From: Pelodera strongyloides | Lineage: Eukaryota; Nematoda; Chromadorea; Rhabditida; Rhabditidae | Direction: 5' to 3' | Assembly (NCBI GenBank): GCA_036852015.1 | Contig: JAANDG010000373.1 | Coordinates: 1 to 64,000 of the forward strand | DNA length: 64,000 nucleotides | In this document: one piece after another, positions 12,554 to 23,719 of the stretch | Layout of the letters: every line of letters starts with the position of its first letter | Numbering within the stretch: position 1 is the stretch's first letter | Made by a program: the position numbers and the translations under genes | The notes under the pieces: model-generated | What the model saw: only the letters and a program-made list of their open reading frames with translations | Database searches by the model: none | What the model was told of the DNA's origin: nothing

Positions 12554-13189
12554 CCTCGTATGCCCTTATTTAATGGCATATCAAAATGAGTCTTTTGCGT
12601 GTCCGGAAATTAGTTTCCTGCCACTGACATTCTATCTTAATTATACGGTAGTTCTGCTCCTTCGACGAACAATGGATCATTTAAGTCCTATCTACAGAAT
12701 AAAAAAGCTCTATATTTTATGTAGTATGTCATGGTCTGTAGAAGTGTGCACTACCTCGGCATGCTCAACTTTAGTGCGATTTCTATTTAGGTATTGTGGT
12801 GATCTAGCTCCCTGGGCCGTCGTTTAGTCAGAACAAATTAAATGTGAATTTCGACCCATAGTTCAATTCCACCACGACCACGACACCCAAATAAATAATT
12901 AGCTTTCTTCTTTTTTTTTAGCGAGAGCACGTGAGTTCATCAGTTATCACATGCGTGACATAATTATCGAGAACACCCCCTATAATCGAGACCACCCCCT
13001 ATAATCGAACAGTGCACAAAATGTCACATAACGCTGACGTAACGCTTTTCGTCCGCGGCAAGCCAATCGAAAAACTAATCCTATGAAAAATTAGAGCCCA
13101 ATGAACTAAACAATAGCAAGCGGAGCCGAGTGTTTCCAGCGAACCCGAAGCGAGATATGAGCGAAAATAGCGTGTCAGAGAACGAAAAA
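9588..13189. other. Mostly gene-less stretch with CT tracts and one miniature element
   Basis: Contains the possible exon at 9941-10048 (see the minus-strand gene), the element at 10575-10708, CT microsatellites at 10841-10955, 11094-11141 and 12507-12549, and a short tandem (ACCCCCTATAATCGAG) near 12975-13010. The remaining readings are short and unsupported. Confidence 0.5.
10575..10708. mobile_element. Miniature inverted-repeat element related to family A
   Basis: Ends are TTAAAGCGAAA and TTTCGCTTTAA, followed inward by inverted TTGGAAATTTGCATATG. The outer ends match family A, the interior does not, so it may be a sister family using the same transposase. Confidence 0.65.
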
Positions 13190-13290
13190 AGAGCACGGCC
13201 ACTGCCGAGACGCAGAGTAGACGGCCAGTATCGATCAATATTGCGCAATAAAAATAGGCCGCCCTAACCTCAAACTTGGGTAATTAAACC
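13190..13290 (-). ncRNA. SL1: SL1 spliced-leader RNA gene
   Basis: Reverse complement of 13290-13269 is identical over all 22 nt to the conserved nematode SL1 leader (starts GGTTTAATTACCC, ends AAGTTTGAG). It is followed at once by a GT donor (GTTAGG), as required of a trans-splicing donor RNA. About 12 nt further is TATTTTTATTG, an Sm-like U-tract, bracketed by GGCGGCC and GGCCGTC that can pair with one G-T. The 3' end is not visible; about 100 nt is assumed from known SL1 RNAs. Upstream (13291-13380) is the place for a proximal sequence element, which I cannot identify. No 5S rRNA gene is recognisable nearby, though SL1 and 5S are linked in several nematodes. It lies about 115 bp from the satellite array. 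Confidence 0.8.
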
Positions 13291-13403
13291 GAGGCTGGCA
13301 AAGGAACTGGAAAAATTGTCCGCATAAATAGAAACGTTGCGGCGGACAAGTTTCGCACGCAAAGTGATCGTTCTTTGACGTTGTAGTAATAGTATGCAAA
13401 ATG

Positions 13404-15541
13404 AAGTCGAAGTGTAGATTTCAGCACAGCTTGATTTCGATGATGCAAATGAACTGCAATGAAGATGTCAGACGCGCATTTGTATTAGACATGCAATATC
13501 GCTTCGAATTCAGAATCTTCGACGTCAAAAATAAGTCGACGTGCAACCTGAAGCGCAGCTTGATTCTTATGATGCAAACGAACGTCAATGATGATGTCAG
13601 ACGCGCATTTGTCTTAGACATGCAATATCGCTTGGGATTCCGAATCTTCGACGTCAAAAATAAGTCGACGTACAAACTTAAGCGCATCTTGATTCTTATG
13701 ATGCAAACGAACGTCAATGATGATGTCGGACGCGCATTTGTTTTGTGTCTTAGAAATGCAATATAGCTTCGGATTCAGAACCTTCGACGTCAAAAATAAG
13801 TCGACGTGCAAACTTAAGCGCAACTTGATTCTGATGATGCAAATGAACGTCAATGATGATGTCAGACGCGCATTTGTCTTAGACATGCAATATCGCTTCG
13901 GATTCAGAATCTTCGACGTCAAAAATAAGTCGACGTGCAAACTTAAGCGCATCTTGATTCTGATGATGCAAATGAACGTCAATGATGATGTCAGACGCGC
14001 ATTTGTCTTAGACATGCAATATCGCTTCGGATTCAGAATCTTCGACGTCAAAAAATAAGTCGACGTGCAAACTAAGCGCAGCTTGATTCTGATGATGCAA
14101 ATGAAACGTCAATGATGAAGACGCGCATTTGTCAGACGCAATCGCTTATTCAGAATCTTCGACGTAAAAATAAGTCGACGTGCAAACTTAAGCGCATCTT
14201 GATTCTGATGATGCAAATGAACGTCAATGATGATGTCAGACGCGCATTTGTCTTAGACATGCAATATCGCTTCGGATTCAGAATCTTCGACGTCAAAAAT
14301 AAGTCGACGTGCAAACTTAAGCGCATCTTGATTCTGATGATGCAAATGAACGTCAATGATGATGTCAGACGCGCATTTGTCTTAGACATGCAATATCGCT
14401 TCGGATTCAGAATCTTCGACGTCAAAAATAAGTCGACGTGCAAACTTAAGCGCATCTTGATTCTGATGATGCAAATGAACGTCAATGATGATGTCAGACG
14501 CGCATTTGTCTTAGACATGCAATATCGCTTCGGATTCAGAATCTTCGACGTCAAAAATAAGTCGACGTGCAAACTTAAGCGCATCTTGATTCTGATGATG
14601 CAAATGAACGTCAATGATGATGTCAGACGCGCATTTGTCTTAGACATGCAATATCGCTTCGGATTCAGAATCTTCGACGTCAAAAATAAGTCGATGTGCA
14701 AACTTAAGCGCATCTTGATTCTGATGATGCAAATGAACGTCAATGATGATGTCAGACGCGCATTTGTCTTAGACATGCAATATCGCTTCGGATTCAGAAT
14801 CTTCGACGTCAAAAATAAGTCGACGTGCAAACTTAAGCGCATCTTGATTCTGATGATGCAAATGAACGTCAATGATGATGTCAGACGCGCATTTGTCTTA
14901 GACATGCAATATCGCTTCGGATTCAGAATCTTCGACGTCAAAAATAAGTCGACGTGCAAACTTAAGCGCATCTTGATTCTGATGATGCAAATGAACGTCA
15001 ATGATGATGTCAGACGCGCATTTGTCTTAGACATGCAATATCGCTTCGGATTCAGAATCTTCGACGTCAAAAATAAGTCGACGTGCAAACTTAAGCGCAT
15101 CTTGATTCTGATGATGCAAATGAACGTCAATGATGATGTCAGACGCGCATTTGTCTTAGACATGCAATATCGCTTCGGATTCAGAATCTTCGACGTCAAA
15201 AATAAGTCGACGTGCAAACTTAAGCGCATCTTGATTCTGATGATGCAAATGAACGTCAATGATGATGTCAGACGCGCGCATTTGTCTTAGACATGCAATA
15301 TCGCTTCGGATTCAGAATCTTCGACGTCAAAAATAAGTCGACGTGCAAACTTAAGCGCATCTTTATTCTGATGATGCAAATGAACGTCAATGATGATGTC
15401 AGACGCGCATTTGTCTTAGACATGCAATATCGCTTCGGATTCAGAATCTTCGACGTCAAAAATAAGTCGACGTGCAAACTTAAGCGCATCTTTATTCTGA
15501 TGATGCAAATGAACGTCAATGATGATGTCAGACGCACATTT
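13404..15541. repeat. 129-bp satellite array, block 1 (about 16 units)
   Basis: Landmark GACGTCAAAAATAAG recurs at 13521, 13650, 13787, 13916, 14045, then 14289, 14418, 14547, 14676, 14805, 14934, 15063, 15192, 15323 and 15452, almost always 129 nt apart; one scrambled unit lies at about 14058-14165. Units from 14170 to 15290 are nearly identical, edge units diverge. Because 129 is 43 codons, long readings stay open on both strands (392 and 369 codons); the plus-strand unit would read FDVKNKSTCKLKRILILMMQ and so on. Open frames on both strands and indels in edge units argue for satellite DNA rather than a repeat protein. Confidence 0.95.
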
Positions 15542-15730
15542 GTGTATCCAAGAATAGACAGCGCAAAAATGCTTTAGAAACAAGGCTGTTCAAAATAAAT
15601 ATATGCACAAATTTCATTTCATTGGCACGAACATCAATGCTGATGTATGATGCGCATTCGATGGAGAATAAATGCAACAATGTGGAAATAGATAGTAAAA
15701 CGTAACACGCTAGAGCTCGGCGCGCGCTTA
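15542..15730. repeat. Inter-block spacer, copy 1
   Basis: Non-unit sequence from GTGTATCCAAGAATAGACAG to the GC-rich GAGCTCGGCGCGCGC. It recurs nearly unchanged after block 2, showing that array plus spacer form a higher-order repeat. Confidence 0.9.
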
Positions 15731-16629
15731 AACAAGCAATATCGCTTCGGATTCCGAATCTTCGACGTCAAAAATAAGTCGACGTACAAACTTAAGCGCA
15801 TCTTGATTCTTATGATGCAAACGAACGTCAATGATGATGTCGGACGCGCATTTGTGTCTTAGAAATGCAATATAGCTTCGGATTCAGAACCTTCGACGTC
15901 AAAAATAAGTCGACGTGCAAACTTAAGCGCATCTTGATTCTGATGATGCAAATGAACGTCAATGATGATGTCAGACGCGCATTTGTTTTAGACATGCAAT
16001 ATCGCTTCGGATTCAGAATCTTCGACGTCAAAAATAAGCCGACGTGCAAACTTACGTGCATCTTGATTCTGATGATGCAAATGAGCGTCAATGATGATGT
16101 CAGACGCGCATTTGTCTTAGACATGCAACATCGCTTCGGATTCAGAATCTTCGACGTCAAAAATAAGTCGACGTACAAACTTAAGCGCATCTTGATTCTG
16201 ATGATGCAAATGAACGTCAATGATGATGTCAGACGCGCATTTGTCTTAGACATGCAATATCGCTTCGGATTCAGAATTTTCGACGTCAAAAATAAGTCGA
16301 CGTGCAAACTTAAGCGCATCTTGATTCTGATGATGCAAATGAACGTCAATGATGATGTCAGACGCGCATTTGTTTTAGACATGCAATATCGCCTCGGATT
16401 CAGAATCTTCGACGTCAAAAATAAGCCGACGTGCAAACTTAAGCGTATCTTGATTCTGATGATGCCAATGAACGTCAGTGATGATGTCAGACGCGCATTT
16501 GTCTTAGACATGCAATATCGATTCAGATTCAGAATCTTCGACGTCAAAAATAAGTAGACGTACAAACTTAAGCGCATCTTGATTCTGATGATGCAAATGA
16601 GCGTCAATGATGATGTCAGACGCGCATTT
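15731..16629. repeat. 129-bp satellite array, block 2 (7 units)
   Basis: Landmarks at 15763, 15895, 16024, 16153, 16282, 16411 and 16539. Its first units share variants (TACAAACTTAAG, ATGTCGGACG, the longer GTGTCTTAGAAATGC join) with units at 13650-13790 of block 1, so the blocks arose by duplication of a larger segment. Confidence 0.95.
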
Positions 16630-16836
16630 GTGTATCCAAGAATAGACAGCGCAAAAATGCTTTAGAAACAAGGCTGTTCAAAATAAATATATGCACAAAT
16701 TTCATTTCATTGGCACGAACATCAATGATGATGTATGATGCGCATTCGATGGAGAATAAATGCAACAATGTGGAAATAGATAGTAAAACGTAACACGCTA
16801 GAGCGAGGCGCGCGCGCAGCGCGCGCCGAGCTCTAG
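16630..16836. repeat. Inter-block spacer, copy 2, ending in a GC-rich hairpin
   Basis: Nearly identical to 15542-15730 (for example ATCAATGATGATG against ATCAATGCTGATG). It ends in a strong inverted repeat, roughly GAGCGAGGCGCGCGC against GCGCGCGCCGAGCTC, of which copy 1 keeps only a shortened form. Confidence 0.9.
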
Positions 16837-17710
<874 letters not shown>

Positions 17711-17881
17711 TTAAAGCGATACAACAGCCGGTTTTTGAAACGTATCTTGAACAACTTCACTCCCTTATGTTGTATGCAAATGAATATGATTATTCTAAAA
17801 ACTCGCGGTGTCGTTTGAATACAGTACTTGGCAATGCAGCGTTTAGCATGTGTTTCAGAGACCGGCTGCTATACCTTTTAA
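17711..17881. mobile_element. Miniature element, family A, copy 1
   Basis: Starts TTAAAGCGAT, CAGCCGGTTTTTGAAACG, and ends with inverted TGTTTCAGAGACCGGCTG and TTTTAA. It lies directly upstream of the phosphatase acceptor and start codon. Confidence 0.8.
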
Positions 17882-17893
17882 TAATATTTTCAT

Positions 17894-17902
17894 AACTTTC
17901 AG
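17894..17902 (+). promoter_or_regulatory. Probable SL trans-splice acceptor of the phosphatase
   Basis: AACTTTCAG ends 10 nt before the ATG at 17913. There is no room for a promoter and upstream exon between it and the adjacent miniature element, so SL trans-splicing is the simplest reading. Confidence 0.6.
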
Positions 17903-17912
17903 TAGCGGTGCA

Positions 17913-20900
17913 ATGTCGCGGGTGGGCATCTTTGGCCAAATCTCAGAGATAAACGACCATCTCTTCCTCTCTGGTGCCGGTTGTATTAAACCGGACAAGA
18001 TTAAGCAGAAAAGAATCACATGTATTGTGAATGCCACCACCGAGGAACCGTCGGCCAATTTGCCAGGTAAATAGAATTTTTCACAAATTTTCAATACTAG
18101 GTAGTGCAAAAAATCTACATTTACTTATTCCATTCATCTTCAATTAATCGCTGTGAGTTCTCGAAAAGTAGTTTTTGGACCGTTCTTACCTTTTAAACAT
18201 TTTATTATCGCGAGCGAACTCTCTACCACTAACAGCGATGTGAGTTTTATGGTGGTAGGAGCAGACATCATTCCGTATCAGATATATGACATTTATATGA
18301 CATTTTATAAGCTTCAGTCCACAAAATGACAAAATCAGCTCAATTAGTTCTTTCGCTTTCCCATTATTTTCCAAAAATTCATATAAAAATTGCAGCTGTG
18401 GACTATCTGCGTATTCGTATCGATGACAATGCGTATGCCCGATTGGATTCCTATTTTGACGTTGTGGCCGACAGAATTAGAAGTATTAGGGTACGCTTTA
18501 TGCGGAAATTTTTGAAAATCCCCAAGCTGGGCATAGTTTTATCCGAAAACTGAATGATATATGTGATCGAGGTTTTTTTGTGTGAATAAATCATAGGTAC
18601 TGTATGATGGTAATTTATTGCCGAACCATTAGAAAACATAATAATGTACGTGTACGTTATTACGGTTACGTACGTAACTTGGAAGTAAGTAAGTTTTTTC
18701 CATAGAAAAACTCCGAAGAAATCCGCAAAACAAAATGCATTGAAATGTACTGTAGTAGGATATCCAAGCGCAAAACATAATTCCTAGGCAAAAAAAAATG
18801 AATTTCCGGCTACAGTACATTTCCCGGGATCTTATTTCGCAAATAGCATCTCTTGTTTTTAGTGTAATGTAATCCACATTGACTATAAATTCCCTTTGTG
18901 TCCCTAAGTGTTTTGAGCACGCCACAGTTCAGAATACATGTTATGTGGGCCATAGCTTTTAAAGGTGGTTCATGCGTATAATAACATACAAAAATTTGAT
19001 AAATTAATACTAAACTATATTTAAATTAATAAATAGATAGACACATAATAATTATTCTACATTTCTGGAGGGACAGAAAATGGGTAGAATTTGTAAGATG
19101 CCCTACATAAATCAATGAAACAATTTTTCAGGATCGAGGCGGTCGTACATTGGTTCATTGCGTAGCCGGAGTGTCGCGCTCGGCCAGTCTGGTCATGGTC
19201 TATCTCATGAAATACGAAAGAATGACACTGAGACACGCTTATAATTACGTAAAGGTGAGAACACTTATTGCGTGATGTGCGTAACTTTATCAGTCTGAAG
19301 AAGTTCTACGTAAGTCGCCGCATAAACAAAAATAGGCTCCACCACGGGAGGGTGGAGGTCCACCTTACGTAATTTCTGCGGGGAGTGCCTGGATGTGCGC
19401 CAAAAGGTTATTCCATTTGTACCTGAGCGCGGTAGATGTGCGCCTCATGTGCGCCAACTGGAATTGTCAAACCATGCGCGCCGCTGGCAAAACTCCCGCG
19501 CAGCACCATTGGGTCCATCTCCCTACGGCACGTTTTAGCCGCGGCGATTTGCGCGTAGTTTGTAGGCAAGTTTGCTGCAGCAACGAAAAACATTCATATT
19601 ATGTTATGTTTTCGCATTGCGATCATATGATTATCTCTGTTTATTTCAGGCCCGGAGACCGGTTATTCGTCCAAATGTGGGATTCTGGAAACAAATGTGC
19701 GATTACGAGAAACGGATTAGAGGTGGGACATTATATGATAGATATTTCCGTTTATCACTAAATCGCATGAACCGGTAGGAATCAGAGATCGCACAAGTTG
19801 CCCGCTTAGATTATTCGAACCTGCAGAAAACGCTCAGTGTCGGTTTTGATAATTTCGCGCTGTGTCAGTTGCCACAGTATGCCACCCAGTCTCTGAGTTT
19901 ACAGAGAATTTAGTAACATGGGAAACAAAAACCCCGATTTCGCCCCGATCAAGTCCTCAAACAACGGGCCTTGGTCGGGGCGAAATCTGGGTTTTGGGAA
20001 ATAATCGGGGCGCTATCTGTTTTTTTTTCGGAAAATAATACGGGCAAAATCGGGGGATTTTCACTTTCCTGTGATGTGAAACATTCCAATTCCAATTTCA
20101 ATTTTAGGCACGAATAGTGTTCAAATGCTGATGACACCCCAGTGTGACCTGGCCATTCCGGATATGTACTGCGAGGACCTGAAAATATCACTTTCAAGGT
20201 TTTTTTATTATTTTATTATTTTATTTTATTATTTATTCTTCTTTATTCCCTATTTTATTATTTAACTTTTGCACGTATTTCCGTAACTAAAGTAAAAAAT
20301 AATCCATTTCTATTGTCTATTTCTGTTTTATTATATTCACCATAATTTGTAAACATACGTAAATGTAGATATAAATAAATGTCCGCTTTTCTCACAAACT
20401 TACTTTGAATTAGTCCATTTGCGTGGGTTTTGCTAATTTAGTCGTTCAACGTAAGACTTGCATTTATCACGCACGTACGTGGCTTAAAATAATAATATCT
20501 CCATATATAGAGACGTCTATTCTTTATGATAATATCCGGCGGGATTATCGGCTTATTAGGGTGTTAGTGTGGCGCAAGTTGTAAAATTAGCAATAAGTTC
20601 GAAGAAATATTGGAACTGTAAAAAAGCAAGCAATAAGCCTTGGAAGGAGTTTCGGTCATTTACATAACTCTTGAAACGTATCTCAATTACTTTCTCACTT
20701 GCATTATAATCATCAATTGTGTTATACTCTTCAAGCAAGACGTTGGCTGGTTAAACCTAGCTTTACGAAGCAGGAAAACAATATACTCACAAAGTTACGA
20801 GCTGCGCAGTTACGTCAGACTTTATATCATATATCAGCTATCTGCTACTATTCTAATATTCCTATTTTCAGGGAATCATCCGCATTGAGTAAGAGTGTGC

Positions 20901-21127
20901 ATCCAGCCTCAACAACTACTCTGCTTCCCAAACGCCGGGGTTACTCGGCCGGCACCCGCGGGTCCTCGCTCCCGCGTCGCACTACATCGCCCGCGCTAAC
21001 TACTTCACTACTCCCGTTCTCCTCTAAATATTCGCTCCTTTCTCCCGCTCCCACGAGAAAACCCCGGGACAGCCTTTTCAGTATATACTCGTCAAGTCCA
21101 CGAAACAAGTTCTTTTCTGCGTTTTAA
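17913..21127 (+). CDS. Atypical dual-specificity protein phosphatase, DUSP14-like, six exons
   Basis: Removes phosphate from Ser/Thr and Tyr of target proteins, probably cytosolic. Exons: 17913-18066, 18396-18490, 19132-19254, 19650-19722, 20108-20198, 20872-21127; all phases agree, giving 263 residues and stop TAA. N-terminus [20 protein letters not shown] has the DUSP14/18/21-type start. General-acid loop [19 protein letters not shown] (Asp 61 or 62). Catalytic P-loop HCVAGVSRS at residues 92-100 (Cys93, Arg99) is intact. Family motifs YNYVK and [20 protein letters not shown] follow; the next exon ([12 protein letters not shown]...IPDMY) matches the segment after the core in vertebrate DUSP14. 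The last exon adds a Ser/Thr/Pro/Arg-rich tail (about 180-263) absent from the short vertebrate proteins and probably disordered. Introns hold a palindrome (about 19928-19997) and GC-rich GTGCGCC motifs (about 19390-19510). Substrate unknown. Confidence 0.92.
19928..19997. repeat. Palindrome in phosphatase intron 4
   Basis: AACCCCGATTTCGCCCCGAT is inverted as TCGGGGCGAAATCTGGGTTT about 20 nt later; a third related GGGCAAAATCGGGG lies near 20045. Likely a small foldback insertion. Confidence 0.7.
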
Positions 21128-22202
21128 CAATCTAGTAAAGCGGGATGACATGTGGTTTTGAATTGAACGCTGCACACATTCCAATGTGTTATATGAAAAT
21201 TTGTGTGCCCCCCTCTCCTCTCCACCGGATGGGCCATAAGTTTCACAAGCCACGTGCCATACCGCTTTTGTTTATTTTCCAGTTGGTCAAAGTTATACGT
21301 GATTTCCATATATACGATAACAAAAGTATTATACTGCTCGTTACATAACATCTATAGTGAGATATATTCACTCGTTTCATTCACAACGCAACGGGTATTA
21401 TAGGCAGTCTTTTTGGGCATCCTAAATATTCCTCAATTACAATCACTATGGAGAAGTCCGCAGCTATTTAAACAAAATTGTTTTCATATTTTCTTGTTTC
21501 TGAGGCAGTTTCTTTCTTTCTTCTCCTCGTTTATTCGTATAGGCCATATTATAAACCTTCAGCGTAAAATGCTTGCTTCAATCGTTTGTGACATCTACTT
21601 ATCTTTTGGTATGTGCTTTAATTCATCATATTTTATGTATTATAAATAACTTGCATCAGACATAAAAAAATCAGATGCAAAGAAACAAAGATTATTCTGT
21701 GATCCGTCTATTTATAGGGACACTTTTTTGTTGTAAACATATTTGATGAAATAAAAATTGGTCACATGGAAGGTCGTGACTTTCTTGCTCAGCTCTGAGC
21801 AGAAAGATTTTTGTCGAAGCTATTATTTTTATTTTTATTTTAATAAAATAGTTTATTATGGACTAATGGCTTTGCAAGCATTACGCAGATGAATATTGTT
21901 GGAAAAAGAAATACCACAAACAAACACAGTTCTCTATAGACAGGCATTTATTGCCATGCCATAAATCCATTTTTAAAACACACCTTTTTTATTACGTGAG
22001 TAATAAATATACAAATTATTTAACTTTCAACCACAAAAAACAGATCTTCATACATCTCCAGCCAGCATTTATTGCCACAAATCCATTTTTTGTGATAAAT
22101 ACATACTTTATCATGTATGCACTAATGTATGCATCAAAAAATATATGCATCTCTATGATACGACATATACAGTCAATTCACTACATTCTCAAACGTAGAT
22201 GT
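21128..22202. other. Gene-less stretch
   Basis: AT-rich spacer between the phosphatase stop and the histone pair. It includes the phosphatase 3' flank. No coding reading or repeat stands out. Confidence 0.6.
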
Positions 22203-22218
22203 GGCCCTAAAGAGGGCC
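22203..22218 (-). terminator. Histone 3'-end stem-loop of H2B
   Basis: On the minus strand GGCCCTCTTTAGGGCC: six-bp stem with a four-nt CTTT loop, 37 nt after the H2B stop. It is the SLBP-bound processing signal of replication-dependent histone mRNAs. Confidence 0.95.
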
Positions 22219-22254
22219 GTTGGGTTAGGGTTGTCCAGGTTCAGTCACAAGGGC

Positions 22255-22626
22255 TTATTTGGAGGAGGTGTACTTGGTCACAGCCTTGGTTCCCTCGCTG
22301 ACGGCGTGCTTGGCCAGCTCTCCGGGCAAGATGAGACGGACGGCGGTCTGGATTTCGCGAGACGAGATCGTCGACCGCTTGTTGTAGTGGGCCAGACGGG
22401 AGGCCTCGGCGGCAATGCGCTCGAACACGTCGTTGACGAACGAGTTCATGATCGACATCGCCTTCGAGGAGACTCCGGTGTCCGGGTGGACCTGCTTGAG
22501 CACACGGTAGATGTAGACGGAGTAGGACTCCTTGCGGCTCTTTCTCCTCTTCTTGTCTCCGGTGCGTCCGGCTTTCTGCGACTTGGCGGCCTTCTTGGCT
22601 CCCTTGGCGGATGGCTTGGGTGGCAT
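22255..22626 (-). CDS. H2B: Histone H2B, complete
   Basis: Core nucleosome histone, 123 residues, no intron. Start chosen at [15 protein letters not shown] (ATG at 22626), which is the family N-terminus; the upstream in-frame extension crosses the TATA region and is not coding. A basic tail ([11 protein letters not shown]) is followed by the full histone fold ([56 protein letters not shown]) and the C-terminus [11 protein letters not shown]. From about residue 33 to the end it looks identical or nearly so to H2B of C. elegans as I know it. Divergently paired with H2A across a shared promoter; the 3' stem-loop makes it a replication-dependent type expressed in S phase. Confidence 0.98.
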   Translation of the reverse strand: MPPKPSAKGAKKAAKSQKAGRTGDKKRRKSRKESYSVYIYRVLKQVHPDTGVSSKAMSIMNSFVNDVFERIAAEASRLAHYNKRSTISSREIQTAVRLILPGELAKHAVSEGTKAVTKYTSSK

Positions 22627-22850
22627 GACGTAGGTTGGTTGGGACTTGCGAGCAAGTGTGCCTGTCTGCTCACTGTGTGCCTTATTTAAGAGCGCGCGCG
22701 CAGGAGGCGGGGCTTGGCAACCTCTGCCTCCTCTGCCTGTCTGCTTGGTGTGCGCTGCCAAGTCCCGCCCCGCGGCAGCGATCCCTTAAATAAGACGCAC
22801 GCACGCGCCCGGGTGTCGGCGAGTTCGCTCGCAGTCAACACTATTTCGTC
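22627..22850. promoter_or_regulatory. Symmetric bidirectional H2A/H2B promoter
   Basis: Each side has a TTAAATAAG TATA-type box (about 22680-22688 minus, 22785-22793 plus), each roughly 60 nt from its start-codon position. Inside lies an inverted pair, GGCGGGGCTTGGCA at about 22706-22718 and TGCCAAGTCCCGCCCC at about 22756-22771, giving each gene the same element in the same relative orientation. The leaders resemble each other just before the starts (GCTCGCAAGTC..., ...CGTCAT). Confidence 0.8.
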
Positions 22851-23242
22851 ATTTCAGGCCGTGGAAGGGGAGGCAAAGCCAAGTCGGGAGGAAAGACCAA
22901 GAACCGATGCAGCCGTGATGGTCTTCAGTTCCCCGTTGGACGTCTTCACCGTCTCCTCCGCAAGGGCAACTATGCCCAGCGTGTCGGAGCCGGAGCCCCG
23001 GTCTACCTTGCCGCCGTTCTTGAGTACCTCGCTGCTGAGGTTCTCGAGTTGGCCGGTAACGCCGCCCGTGACAACGTGACAACAAGAAGACCAGAATCAA
23101 CCCCCGCCATCTGCAGCTGGCCGTCCGTAACGACGAGGAGCTGAACAAGCTCTTGTCCGGAGTCACCATCGCCCAGGGAGGAGTTCTGCCCAACATCCAG
23201 GCTGTCCTGCTGCCCAAGAAGACTGCCGGTGACAAGGAATAA
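22851..23242 (+). pseudogene. H2A: Histone H2A, start codon lost and 8-bp duplication
   Basis: The H2A reading begins at 22851 with ATT where ATG is expected (ATT-TCA-GGC-CGT; I/M-SGRG), runs through [38 protein letters not shown] and the histone fold to NAARDN, then breaks. CGTGACAA at 23067-23074 is repeated at 23075-23082, shifting the frame. Beyond it the original frame resumes with [20 protein letters not shown] to AGDKE and stop TAA at 23240-23242. Without the extra 8 bp it would be 127 residues, the usual nematode length. No other ATG lies between the TATA box and the body, so there is no alternative start. Promoter and stem-loop are intact, so it may still be transcribed. True pseudogene or sequence error; two separate lesions favour a pseudogene. 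Confidence 0.9.
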
Positions 23243-23275
23243 ATGTTCCTTCGCTTGCAAAAACCTTAACCCAAC

Positions 23276-23291
23276 GGCCCTCTTTAGGGCC
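23276..23291 (+). terminator. Histone 3'-end stem-loop of H2A
   Basis: GGCCCTCTTTAGGGCC, identical to the H2B stem-loop, 34 nt after the stop. Its intactness suggests the H2A lesions are recent. Confidence 0.95.
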
Positions 23292-23719
23292 ACATTTACT
23301 TGAAGATTTATTGAGATTTTTCTCATTAATTAGTGACTCTAAATATTAATACTAGCGTATTTCCTCACATTACGAAACACATTCGAAAGCATTTCTAAGT
23401 TTTCACAAAGCTTTTCATTACAAATACACCTAATTTCATAGTTTTCCTTGCTTGAAAGTTCCAGCCCTATATATAGACGGTTATCCAACGGAAACACATG
23501 TATTCATATCTTCCCTAAACATACACCCAATTTAAACCATTTTCACATTCGTTTCCAAAAAAGTGCACCCAAATCACTGGATTTTCGAAACTCGAGACGG
23601 AGCTATACCCGAAAACACCGTGACATGCTAATTTCCGAATTAGAATGTCTACTCGGCCCGTGCAGACAGTGGATGATACCACCGATTACTCTGGTCTTCA
23701 ACCGCGAACGCCCCTTCTT

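Noticed and set aside
14112..15290. 392-codon open reading on the plus strand
   Set aside because: It is nine units of the 129-bp satellite. The opposite strand is open as well, and edge units break the frame.
13404..16629. Reading the regular array as a CRISPR
   Set aside because: Units are directly abutting and near-identical with no unique spacers, in a eukaryotic context.
22627..22761. N-terminal extension of the H2B reading
   Set aside because: It crosses the TATA box and shared promoter; family alignment fixes the start at 22626.
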